Assembly (NCBI GenBank): GCA_963705835.1
Contig: CAVPLC010000096.1
Span: forward strand, 21,181-85,180
Reading direction: 5' to 3'
Origin: Palsa-504 sp963705835
GTDB lineage: Bacteria > Actinomycetota > Actinomycetes > Streptosporangiales > Streptosporangiaceae
DNA length: 64,000 nt
Shown: in pieces, positions 15,430 to 23,405 of the stretch
Position numbering within the stretch: position 1 is the stretch's first letter
How the letters are laid out: each line of letters opens with the position of its first letter
Notes under the pieces: generated by a model
The model's database searches: none
What the model was told of the DNA's origin: nothing
Seen by the model: only the letters and a program-made list of their open reading frames with translations
Translations under genes and position numbers: made by a program

Positions 15430-15497
15430 CCAGCGCTACAGCGCAGCGCTCACCAGTTTTGAAGACTGGGGGGACCACCAGGTGCCCAGACGCCTCC
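15405..15497 (-). tRNA. selC: tRNA-Sec (anticodon UCA)
   Basis: 93 bases. The anticodon arm reads CCAGT-CTTCAAA-ACTGG, giving anticodon TCA. The acceptor ends GGAGGCG and CGCCTCC pair. A long variable arm (TGAGCGCTGCGCTGTAGCGC) and a T arm with GGGTTCGATTCCC are present. The long acceptor/variable arms and the UCA anticodon identify the selenocysteine tRNA that reads UGA with SelB. selB and selA lie 2.3-5.5 kb away on the same strand, making a selenocysteine locus; selD is not in the window. Its 3' end is duplicated at 10055. Confidence 0.92.
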
Positions 15498-15561
15498 GCG
15501 TCGACTCTATGACCTTGCGGGTGCCCCGTCGCCCGGGACGCTGCGCAGTGCGACGGCTCAC

Positions 15562-15660
15562 TCAGTACGCAGCGCCGACGCGGCCGGGATCTTCGCGGCC
15601 CAGCCTGCCGGGAGGAGCGCGCCGCCGATCATAGCCCGCAGGGCCGGGTTATCGGTCATG
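15562..15660 (-). pseudogene. C-terminal remnant of an FtsX-like ABC permease
   Basis: The reverse strand encodes NPALRAMIGGALLPAGWAAK then IPAASALRTE and a stop. It resembles the end of FtsX/MacB-type permeases, where a last helix is followed by PARRAARxxxxxALRxE. No upstream part is present, so it is a fragment; the assignment rests on few residues. The rest of 15498-15799 contains no gene that I can support. Confidence 0.35.
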
Positions 15661-15720
15661 TGAGCCACGGTCGCGCAGGGCGGGCCCGTCTCGCATCGGC
15701 CTGCGGGCCGTATTCGCGCC

Positions 15721-15737
15721 GGCGGCCGTAGGCCGCC
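15721..15737. terminator. Perfect 7-bp hairpin without a T-tract
   Basis: GGCGGCC-GTA-GGCCGCC, a strong GC stem with a three-base loop in the intergenic region before the glucosidase gene. There is no run of T on either side, so factor-independent termination is uncertain. Actinobacteria often use such I-shaped hairpins. Confidence 0.35.
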
Positions 15738-15799
15738 AGGCCTACCCCTTCGGGCTCACCCATAGGATGCGGTGAGGTCGGCGGCAGAAGGAGGGACGC

Positions 15800-17484
15800 G
15801 TGAGCGGTAACGGGCATGCGTGGTGGGAGGACGCGGTCGTCTACGAGGTGTACCCGCGTAGCTTCGCCGACGCGGACGGCAACGGCGTGGGCGACCTGCC
15901 TGGGCTCCGGTCCCGGCTGCCGTACCTGGCCGACCTCGGCGTGGACGCCATCTGGCTGACCCCGTTCTACCCGTCGCCGCTGGCCGACGGCGGCTATGAC
16001 GTCAGCGACTACCGCGCGGTCGATCCGCTGCTCGGCACCATGGCCGACTTCGACGGACTGGTCAAGGACGCCGAGGCGCACCAGATCCGGGTGATCGTCG
16101 ACCTCGTGCCCAACCACTGCTCCAGTGCGCACCCGCTGTTCCGCGCCGCGCTGGCGGCGCCGCCGGGCAGCCGGGAACGGGCCATGTTCATCTTCCGCGA
16201 CGGCCGCGGCGAGCACGGCGAACTGCCGCCGAACAACTGGCTGTCGCAGTTCGGCGGCATCGCCTGGACCCGGGTGACCGAGGCCGACGGCAGCCCCGGG
16301 CAGTGGTACCTGCACCTGTTCGACACCGGCCAGCCGGACTGGAACTGGCGTAACGAGCATGTTCACGTCTTCTTCGAGGGCGTGATCAGGTTCTGGCTCG
16401 ACCGCGGCGTGGCGGGCCTGCGGGTCGACGTGGCGCACGGCATCTACAAGGACCCCGAGCTGCCCGACCTCGCCGATCCCGACCACCTGGTTACCGCGGT
16501 GAACGCGCCTTCGGCCTACCATCACCGGCCGGAGCTGCAGCAGCTGTACCGGTCCTGGCGGGCCATCCTGGACTCCTACCCGGCGGACGTGTTCCCCGGA
16601 GCGCGGACGGCGGTCGGCGAGGTGTGGTACGACGTGCCGGAGACCCTGCGGCCGTACCTCGCAGTCCGGCGGCCTGCCGCAGGTGTTCAACTTCCAGCTG
16701 ATCATGGCCAGCTGGGGACTGGCCGGGTTCCGCGACGCGATCGACCCGATTCTCGCGCTGGCCGACGGTTCGCGCGCGCCGTGGGTGATCGGCAACCACG
16801 ACGTGCCCCGGCCGGTGACCCGATACCGGCTGGACGACGGGCTGACCCGGGACACGATCGAACGCCTCATCAGCCTGGGCCCCGCCCGGGCCGATGTCGG
16901 GGTCCGGCGGGCCCGGGCCGCGGCCCTGCTGCTGCTCGCGCTGCCCGGATCGGCGTACGTCTACCAGGGCGAGGAGCTGGGCTTGCCTGAGGTCCTCGAC
17001 CTGCCCGCCTCCGCGCGCCAGGATCCCAGGTTCCGGCGCACCGGGGGTCGGCTGATCGGGCGCGACGGGTGCCGCGTGCCGCTGCCCTGGACCAGCGCCG
17101 GGGTTGATCTCGGCTTCTCGGAGACGCCCTCGCCCGCGCCACCCTGGCTCCCCCAGCCAGCGGACTGGGACCGCTACAGCGTCGAGGCGCAGCTCGCCGA
17201 CCAGGATTCGTTCCTCAGCCTGTACCGGGCGGCCCTGCGGCTGCGCCGCGATCACCCGGCACTGGGCCGGGGCACCCTGCGCTGGCTCGGCGGGCCCGAC
17301 GACCCGCAGAGCACGGGGACTGCTCTGCTTTGCCCGCGAGCCGGGATTCATCTTCGCGCTCAACCTGGGCGATGCCCCGGTGCCGCTTCCGCCGCATCGC
17401 GAGATCCTGCTCGCCAGCGAGCCAGACCCGCTCGGCGCCGACGGCCGCCTGCCGCGCGACGTCGCGGTATGGCTGTCCGCTTGA
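15800..17484 (+). CDS. GH13 alpha-glucosidase/alpha-amylase family enzyme, with frameshifts at 16661 and near 17320
   Basis: The GTG at 15800 follows AAGGAGGGA. Three frames read in series: VYEVYPRSFADADGNGVGDL to ETLRPYLA, then QSGGLPQVFNFQLIMASW to STGTALLC, then FAREPGFIFALNLGDAPVPL to WLSA. About 560 residues in total, normal for GH13 oligo-alpha-glucosidases. Catalytic residues are present: the nucleophile Asp in GLRVDVAHG, the acid Glu in TAVGEVWYD and the transition-state Asp in VIGNHDVPRP. It probably hydrolyses or transfers maltose- or trehalose-type glucosides in the cytoplasm (no signal peptide). The first indel is an extra G at 16661. Two clean indels in a catalytically intact gene look like sequence errors. 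Confidence 0.82.
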
Positions 17485-17485
17485 C

Positions 17486-17491
17486 TAACCT
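17486..17491 (+). promoter_or_regulatory. Putative -10 box for a leaderless small gene
   Basis: TAACCT, six bases (GGGGTC), then the ATG at 17498. It overlaps the end of the glucosidase gene. Confidence 0.5.
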
Positions 17492-17497
17492 GGGGTC

Positions 17498-17788
17498 ATG
17501 CCGAAGGTGAGGGTACCGCGCAAGAACGTTACGCCTGGCGAGCTCGTGACGGTGCTCAGCCGAAGGCTGGGCAGCGGATACCAGGTGGAAAGCAACGGCG
17601 ACGGCCGGGTCACCGTCCGTAGGAGTGCGCTGCTGTACGCGAACATCTCGATCGCCGACACCCCGGGCGCGTCGGTGTTCCGGGTGCACGGCGGCGGTTT
17701 CCTCTTCCTCCGGGTCGCTAATACCTTTAGTACCGCCCGCCGCGTCGCCGACGCGCTCCGCCGCTCCCCTGAGTTCCGCAGCCTTTGA
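17498..17788 (+). CDS. Small conserved-type protein of unknown function
   Basis: 96 residues, basic and beta-rich (ELVTVLSRRLGSGYQVESNG, then VTVRRSALLYANISIADTPG and SVFRVHGGGFLFLRVANTFS). It has no membrane helix and no recognised motif. A leaderless-type -10 box supports the start. It is convergent with selB and their 3' ends abut, so one may limit transcription of the other. The ordered alternation of hydrophobic residues argues for a real protein. Confidence 0.65.
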   Translation: MPKVRVPRKNVTPGELVTVLSRRLGSGYQVESNGDGRVTVRRSALLYANISIADTPGASVFRVHGGGFLFLRVANTFSTARRVADALRRSPEFRSL

Positions 17789-17789
17789 G

Positions 17790-19577
17790 CTAACCGGAGG
17801 CGGCGGCGGTCGTCGGGGAGGCGCTGGGTGACGCCGGCCCGGTCCAGGTATTCCAGCAGCGGGATGGCCACCCGCCGGGTGGTGCCCAGGGCCTGCCTGG
17901 CCTCGGCGGCTGTGAACGGCTGGGGCAGCCGGGCCAGCGCCCGGGCCGCCTCGGCTTCGGCGCCCGGGGCCAGCACGATCTGCTCGGTCACCCGCAGCAG
18001 CAGGCCAGCCCGCGCGGCGGCGCCGATGGCTCGCGGGTCCAGGCCGAGCTCGCGCAGCCGTCCCGCCTCCGGGGCCGTGAACGGCGCGCCGGCCAGGTCG
18101 GCCAGCACGGCTTCCACGCCCGCCATCAGATGAGCGGGCAGCGGAGGCTGGGATTCCCTGGTCTTGCCGGCCACCAGGTAGCCGCCGCTCAGCTGCACCG
18201 GCGGCTGCTGGGCCAGGGCTTCGATCAGAGCCCGGTCCGGCAGGCCCAGGGCGGCCCGGGCCGCCTCGGGCGGCATGCCGATGGCGAGCGGGTCGCGGCG
18301 GGCGTGGGCGGCGACCGCTTCGGCCAGCCGGTTGCGCTGGTCGCGCCAGTGGCCGGGATCGGCGATCCATCCGTTGGCCACGGGCGCCATCGCGCAGGTC
18401 AGGCCCATGGCGGCCAGCGCGCTGGCCTTCAGCAGCCCGTGCCGTCGCAGCAGGTCGTCGGCGGCTGGGCCGTTCGGGCCAGGCCGCGAGCTCGCGGCCG
18501 GCTGCGGCGGCGGCTCCGCGCCGCGCCAGCGCGGGCGGCGCCACGTCGAGCACGGTGGCGCCCAGGATCACCACGCCCGCGCTGCCCGGGTCGCGGAGCA
18601 GGACGCGGTCCCCCACGTGCAGCGGCAGCGGGTCGCGGAGCGTGAGCCGGGCGATCGCGCGGTCCTCGGGGCCCAGCGGCCGGATGCGCGCCAGCGTCCG
18701 GGCCGACCCGATGTGCAGGGTCACGTCGGGCGGCAGCCGGAGCTGGCCGTGGCGCGACAGCCTGACGTCGGCGAGCCTGGTCATCGTCCAGCGCCCGGCG
18801 TCCACCAGGGCCATCCCCCGAGCCGGGATGTCCGCGGGCAGGCCGCGCAGGTTGAGGGCGACCCGGGCCACGCCGCGGACCGCCGGGACGGGCTCGTTCA
18901 GTGACTCGATGCCGCGGATCCTGGCCGGGCGCATGGACGGGGTGAGCAGCAGTTCCTGTCCGGTGCGGACGGTCCCGGCGGGCAGCGTGCCGGTGACGAC
19001 CGTGCCGCTGCCCCTGATGCTGAACGACCGGTCCACCCAGAGCCGGACCGGCGCCTCGGGGTCGGGGACGGGCAGCGAGGCGACCAGGGCGGCCAGCGCC
19101 GCCCGCAGTTCGGGCAGCCCGGCGCCGGTCACCGCGCTCACCGCCACCGCCTGGACGGCGCCCAGGCTGGTGGCGGCGATCATGTCCAGCCGCCTGCCGG
19201 GTCGCGGGGCCCGGATCGGCCAGATCCGAGCGGGTCACGGCGAGCAGGCCGTGCCGGATGCCGACCGCGTCGATCGCGGCCAGGTGCTCGGCGGACTGCG
19301 GCATCCAGCCGCCGTCCGCGGCCACCACGAACAGCACGGCGGGCACCGGGCCGACGCCGGCCAGCATGTTCGGCACGAAGCGCTCGTGACCTGGCACGTC
19401 GACGAAGGCCAGGCGCTCCCCGCCGGGGAGCTTCATCCAGGCGAACCCGAGGTCGATGGTCAGCCCCCGGCGCCGCTCCTCGGCCCACCGGTCAGGCTCC
19501 ATCCCGGTCAGCGCCCGCACCAGCGCCGACTTCCCGTGATCCACGTGCCCCGCGGTCGCGATCACCTGCATGGACAC
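17790..19577 (-). CDS. selB: Selenocysteine-specific elongation factor SelB, with frameshifts near 19185 and 18475
   Basis: Reading three frames in series gives a SelB of about 590 residues. The GTPase domain has G1 AGHVDHGKSALVRAL, G3 FVDVPGHERFVPNM and the G4-like AVTRSDLADP. Translation-factor barrels follow (VDRSFSIRGSGTVVTGTLPA, ADIPARGMALVDAG). C-terminal winged helices bind the SECIS RNA hairpin (LPAHLMAGVEAVLADLAGAP, IPLLEYLDRAGVTQRLPDDR). SelB delivers Sec-tRNA-Sec to UGA codons. The breaks near 19185 and 18475 are single indels within well-conserved sequence. The exact stop is uncertain because a further indel may hide it; I used the TAG at 17790. selA is immediately upstream on the same strand. 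Confidence 0.85.
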
Positions 19578-19587
19578 GCCCCGCGGC

Positions 19588-19640
19588 CATGATCATGGGC
19601 AGAAATGGTCGCTATTCGGCCAAAACTACCCATGATCATG
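19588..19640. promoter_or_regulatory. 12-bp inverted repeat between selA and selB
   Basis: CATGATCATGGG (19588-19599) and CCCATGATCATG (19629-19640) are perfect inverted arms 29 bases apart. Each arm itself contains the palindrome CATGATCATG. It fills most of the 67-base selA-selB gap. It could be a double operator, or an RNA hairpin that tunes selB relative to selA. Confidence 0.5.
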
Positions 19641-19644
19641 AAAA

Positions 19645-20976
19645 TCACCTCGGCGCGGCGGCAAGGATGGCAGCTACCAAGGGTTCGTCTTGCTCCGGCA
19701 GGACTGAGCGCAGATCCAGCAACAAGCGCCCGGCCTCCAGGCGGCCGACCACGGCGGGAACCTCGCCCCGCCCCACCGGCGCGCCGCAGCGTAGCGGGAC
19801 CGCTAGCGCCTCGGGCACGCTCACCGCCGCGCTGGGCAGTTCGACACCCGGCGCGCCCCCGCCACCGACAGCTGCTTTGGCTGTAACCACGTGCGCGTCG
19901 AGGCCTGTCCCGACCGCACGCATGACGATCCGTTCGGCCCGATCAAAGAGGGAAGCCGGATCGGCGGCCAGCGCCTGGCCGACCGGCGGTACCGGTCCGG
20001 CGAGGGTGGCCTCCAGGGCGGCGAGAGTGAGCTTGTCGACGCGAAGCGCGCGGGCGAGCGGGTGGCGGGTCAGGCGGCGTACCAGGTCGGCGCGGCCGAG
20101 CAGCAGGCCGGCCTGGGGGCCGCCGAGCAGCTTGTCGCCGCTCGCGGTGACCAGAGCGGCGCCGTCGCGAAGCGCGGTCGCGGCGCTCGGCTCGGCGGGC
20201 AGCAGCGGGTGCGGGGCGAGCAGCCCGGACCCGATGTCGAACACGACGGGGACGCCGTGGCTGCCGCCCAGTTCGGCCAGTTCGGGGACGCCGACGGCGG
20301 CGGTGAAGCCCTCGATGCGGAAGTTGGACGGGTGCACCTTGAGGATGAAGGCGGTCCGCGGGCCGGTGGCCTCGGCGTAGTCCGCGGCCGTGGTCCTGTT
20401 GGTGGTGCCGACCTCGCGCAGCGTCGCGCCGGTCGAGGTCAGCAGGTCGGGCAGCCGAAACCGGTCACCGATCTCGATCAGCTCGCCGCGGCTGACCACG
20501 ATCTCCCGGGAGCCTGGTCCGGCCAGCGCGGTCGCGGCGAGGACGAGCGCGGCCGCGTTGTTGTTCACCACGGCCACCGCCTCGGCGGCGGGGACGGCGC
20601 GGGCCAGGGCGTCCAGCGCGCCCGCGCCGCGGCGGGCCCGCACCCCGGTGGCCAGGTCGAACTCCAGGTCACAGTGGCCCGCCGCCGCCGCGATCGCGTC
20701 CACCGCCGCGGCGGACAGCGGGGCTCGGCCCAGGTTGGTGTGCACCAGCACCCCGGTCGCGTTGATCACCGGGGTCAGCCCGGCGGCGTGGGCGGGCAGT
20801 TCGGCGACGGCGGCGTCGGCAACCTGGTCCGGGCCGATCTGGCCGTCCCTGGCCCGCTGCTGCGCGCGGGCCACCGCCGCCTTGACCAGGGCCCGGCCCA
20901 GCCTGCGCTCGGCCGCCGCCAGCCTCGGGTCGGCCAGCAGCAGGTCGGTGCGCGGGACGAGGCGGCGGGTGTCCAC
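19645..20976 (-). CDS. selA: L-seryl-tRNA(Sec) selenium transferase
   Basis: 443 residues from the GTG at 20974-20976 (VDTRRLVPRTDLLLADPRLA). It has the SelA fold-type I PLP core: NATGVLVHTNLGRAPLS, VVNNNAAALVLAATALA, SRGELIEIGDRFRLPDLLTS, VVFDIGSGLLAPHPL, and the PLP lysine in TASGDKLLGGPQAGLLLG. The enzyme converts Ser-tRNA-Sec to Sec-tRNA-Sec using selenophosphate. An upstream in-frame start would add 27 unlike residues. The chosen GTG has TATCTT six bases before it, the leaderless pattern of this genome. selB follows after an unusual inverted repeat. Confidence 0.93.
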   Translation of the reverse strand: MDTRRLVPRTDLLLADPRLAAAERRLGRALVKAAVARAQQRARDGQIGPDQVADAAVAELPAHAAGLTPVINATGVLVHTNLGRAPLSAAAVDAIAAAAGHCDLEFDLATGVRARRGAGALDALARAVPAAEAVAVVNNNAAALVLAATALAGPGSREIVVSRGELIEIGDRFRLPDLLTSTGATLREVGTTNRTTAADYAEATGPRTAFILKVHPSNFRIEGFTAAVGVPELAELGGSHGVPVVFDIGSGLLAPHPLLPAEPSAATALRDGAALVTASGDKLLGGPQAGLLLGRADLVRRLTRHPLARALRVDKLTLAALEATLAGPVPPVGQALAADPASLFDRAERIVMRAVGTGLDAHVVTAKAAVGGGGAPGVELPSAAVSVPEALAVPLRCGAPVGRGEVPAVVGRLEAGRLLLDLRSVLPEQDEPLVAAILAAAPR

Positions 20977-20982
20977 GTGGCG

Positions 20983-20988
20983 AAGATA
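20983..20988 (-). promoter_or_regulatory. Putative -10 box for leaderless selA
   Basis: TATCTT on the reverse strand, six bases, then the GTG at 20974-20976. Confidence 0.45.
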
Positions 20989-21089
20989 CCTCTCGGCCCG
21001 GGGAATACCACGCGCCGGTCCGGGTAGGGGCGTGGCGGTCAGGCCCGCTAACCACACACATGTCGTTACTCACTCAGGAAGTGATAGGC

Positions 21090-21653
21090 ATGGCCGGGAT
21101 GTTGCAGATGCGGCGCAGCCGCGGGGCCGCCAGCGGAACGCTGCTGGTCCTGCTCGGACTGTGGGGCGCACTCATCCCCTTCGTCGGACCGTATTTCCAC
21201 TTCGCCTACACGCCGGACACGACCTGGACCTACAACACGGCCCGGCTGTGGCTGGAGATCCTGCCCGGCGCGGCGGTCTTCCTCGGCGGCGTGCTCCTGA
21301 TCATCGCCACCGGCAGGTACGTCGCGCTGTTCGGCGCGATCCTGGCCGCGGCGGCCGGGGCCTGGTTCGCCCTCGGCACCATCCTCAGCCCGCTGTGGAA
21401 CAACCACGTGACCCTGGGCGGCTCGCCGGCCAGCACCACCGTCTACATGCGGATCATGGAGCAGCTCGGCTTCTTCTCCGCCCTGGGCGTCGTCGTGGTC
21501 TTCATCGCGGCCGCGGCGTTCGGCCGGATCTCGTCGGTGCCGGCCGGGATCCGGGTCGTCGAGCCTGTCGCGGGCCCGGGCGTGGCCGAGGAAACCGTGC
21601 CGGTCCGGACGGTCACGGAGGTCAAGAACGAGGACACCCAGATCGTCGGGTAG
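21090..21653 (+). CDS. Four-helix membrane protein of unknown function
   Basis: 187 residues from the ATG at 21090, which has AGGAAGTG upstream. Four hydrophobic segments are visible (GTLLVLLGLWGALIPFVGPY, PGAAVFLGGVLLIIATGRYV, LFGAILAAAAGAWFALGTIL, GFFSALGVVVVFIAAAAFGR) and then a charged cytoplasmic tail. The extracytoplasmic loop FAYTPDTTWTYNTARLWLEI is conserved-looking. Similar small proteins accompany mycobacterial and related cell-envelope genes, but I cannot name the family. It is divergent from selA and followed by GT-C genes. Confidence 0.6.
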   Translation: MAGMLQMRRSRGAASGTLLVLLGLWGALIPFVGPYFHFAYTPDTTWTYNTARLWLEILPGAAVFLGGVLLIIATGRYVALFGAILAAAAGAWFALGTILSPLWNNHVTLGGSPASTTVYMRIMEQLGFFSALGVVVVFIAAAAFGRISSVPAGIRVVEPVAGPGVAEETVPVRTVTEVKNEDTQIVG

Positions 21654-21671
21654 GTCCTGCGGGCGCTGTGC

Positions 21672-21677
21672 TAGCGT
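21672..21677 (+). promoter_or_regulatory. Putative -10 box for a leaderless GT-C gene
   Basis: TAGCGT, six bases, then the ATG at 21684. Confidence 0.5.
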
Positions 21678-21683
21678 CCGCTT

Positions 21684-23405
21684 ATGACGGGGAATCCCAG
21701 GGGCACCCCGGGCGACGTCACGGACGCCCGGGTGTCACCTGGCCAGCACAGCGGCCGGCCCGGGACGGCGGACGGCCGCGGCGGGCCCAGCCCGCGGCTG
21801 TTCGGCTTCGGCGTCACGCCGGGCGTGGTCATCGTCGCGGCCACGGTGCTGGCGCTGGCGCTGCGGCTGTTCACGCTGACCAGGCCGGGGTTCCTCACCG
21901 GGGTCTCCGAATACGACGACGGCGTCTACCTGGGTTCGGCGATCCGGCTGACCCAGGGAGCGCTGCCCTACCGGGATTTCGCGTTCGTCCAGCCGCCGGG
22001 CATGCTGCTGCTGATGACGCCCGCGGCGCTGATCGCCAGGCTCACGACCACGACGGCGGCGCTGGCGTTCGCCCGGGTTCTGACCGTTCTGGCGAGCACC
22101 GCCTGCGTGCCCCTGGCCGGGAACCTGGTGCGCTACCGCGGCGCCCTGGTCACGGCGGTGACCTGCGGGATTCTCGCCATCTATCCGGATGACATCGCGG
22201 CCGCGCACACCCTGCTGCTCGAGCCGTGGATGAACCTGTGCTGCCTGCTGGCCGCGAACGCCGCGTTCCGCCGCGGCCGGCTGGCCCGCCCGGCCCGGCT
22301 GGCCTGGGCGGGCGCCGCGCTCGGCGTGGCCGGCGCGGTCAAGTTCTGGGCTGTGGTGCCCGCGGTGATCCTGCTCGTGGCGTGCCTGATCGTCGCCGAC
22401 CAGCGGGCCCGGCGGGTCCGCGCGTACGCGGGCGGCCTGGTGGCCGGGTTCGTGCTGCCGGTGGCGCCGTTCGCGCTGGCCGCCCCGGCCACGTTCGTCC
22501 GCAGCACGCTGCTCGACCAGGCCAGCCGGGTCGGGACCGTCGTCCCGCTGTCGCTGCGCCTGACCCATGTGACCGGCCTGATCGACGTGGTGAACACCGA
22601 CGGCCGGCTGTCGTTGCTGGCCGGATCCAAATCGCTGTTCTCCAACAGCGTGGTGGCGGGACTGTCCACGGTCAGCGCGGGCTGGCTGCCGTTCGCCCTC
22701 ACCGCCCTCGGCGTGGCCGCGATCGCCGTCGGCTACGGCCGGTCACCGCGCAGGCGGTCGCACCTGGAGTGGTTCTCGCTCGCCACCTTGGTGCTCGCGT
22801 CTGTAACCATCCTCAGCTATTCGGCTTTCTTCTATCACTACCCGGCGTTCGTGGCGCCCTGGCTGGCGCTGACGGCCGGCGGCGCGACCGCCGGCCTGGC
22901 GCAGAGCCTGGCGCCCGATCGAGCGCCCAATCGAGCACGCAGCCTGCGGGTCCGGCAGGCGATGCTGGCCGCCTTCGCCGCCGTCATCGCGGCCATGACG
23001 GTCATCCAGGTGGCCGAGGTGGCGCCGGCCACCATCACCGAGACCACGGCGATCGGGCGGCTGATTCCAAAGGGCGCGTGCGTGGTGACCGACGAGACCT
23101 CGCTGACGATTTCCGCGGACCGGTTCGCGACGCCGGGGCCCGGGTGTTCGGACGTCATCGACTCCCTGGCCACGACGCTGGTGCTCAGCCACGGGGTGAG
23201 CGTGCAGGGCGGGGCGGCCAAGTCGGCGCCGGTGGTGGCCGCGTGGCAGGCCATCTTCAGCCGGTCGGACTACGTGTGGCTGTCGGGCGGCAACCCCCGC
23301 CGGATCCCGTGGACGCGCGCGCTGGCCACGTGGTTCCACGCCAACTTCCGGCCCGTGGGCCCGTCCGATCCCACCCTCGGCCAGCTCTACGTGCGCGAAC
23401 GCTGA
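21684..23405 (+). CDS. GT-C superfamily membrane glycosyltransferase (ArnT/PMT-like)
   Basis: 573 residues with about ten to eleven membrane helices. The first extracytoplasmic loop has the acidic GT-C motif in VSEYDDGVYLGSAIRLTQGA, followed by PYRDFAFVQPPGMLLLM. A C-terminal soluble part contains LIPKGACVVTDETSLTISAD. These enzymes transfer a sugar from polyprenyl phosphate on the outer face of the membrane. It is a paralogue of the protein at 28135-29751, which shares the EYDDGV and IPxGxCVVTD segments. It overlaps the convergent GT87 gene by 19 bases at the 3' end. The acceptor (lipoglycan, protein or teichoic-type polymer) is unknown. Confidence 0.8.
   Translation: MTGNPRGTPGDVTDARVSPGQHSGRPGTADGRGGPSPRLFGFGVTPGVVIVAATVLALALRLFTLTRPGFLTGVSEYDDGVYLGSAIRLTQGALPYRDFAFVQPPGMLLLMTPAALIARLTTTTAALAFARVLTVLASTACVPLAGNLVRYRGALVTAVTCGILAIYPDDIAAAHTLLLEPWMNLCCLLAANAAFRRGRLARPARLAWAGAALGVAGAVKFWAVVPAVILLVACLIVADQRARRVRAYAGGLVAGFVLPVAPFALAAPATFVRSTLLDQASRVGTVVPLSLRLTHVTGLIDVVNTDGRLSLLAGSKSLFSNSVVAGLSTVSAGWLPFALTALGVAAIAVGYGRSPRRRSHLEWFSLATLVLASVTILSYSAFFYHYPAFVAPWLALTAGGATAGLAQSLAPDRAPNRARSLRVRQAMLAAFAAVIAAMTVIQVAEVAPATITETTAIGRLIPKGACVVTDETSLTISADRFATPGPGCSDVIDSLATTLVLSHGVSVQGGAAKSAPVVAAWQAIFSRSDYVWLSGGNPRRIPWTRALATWFHANFRPVGPSDPTLGQLYVRER

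Noticed and set aside
16600..17400. Frame changes in the GH13 gene as programmed frameshifting
   Set aside because: No slippery heptamer or downstream structure is evident, and similar indels occur in many unrelated genes, so error is simpler.
17485..17790. SelB C-terminus extending to 17485 in the open frame
   Set aside because: The extra codons are antisense to the small gene at 17498-17788 and unlike SelB ends; a hidden indel before the TAG at 17790 is more likely.
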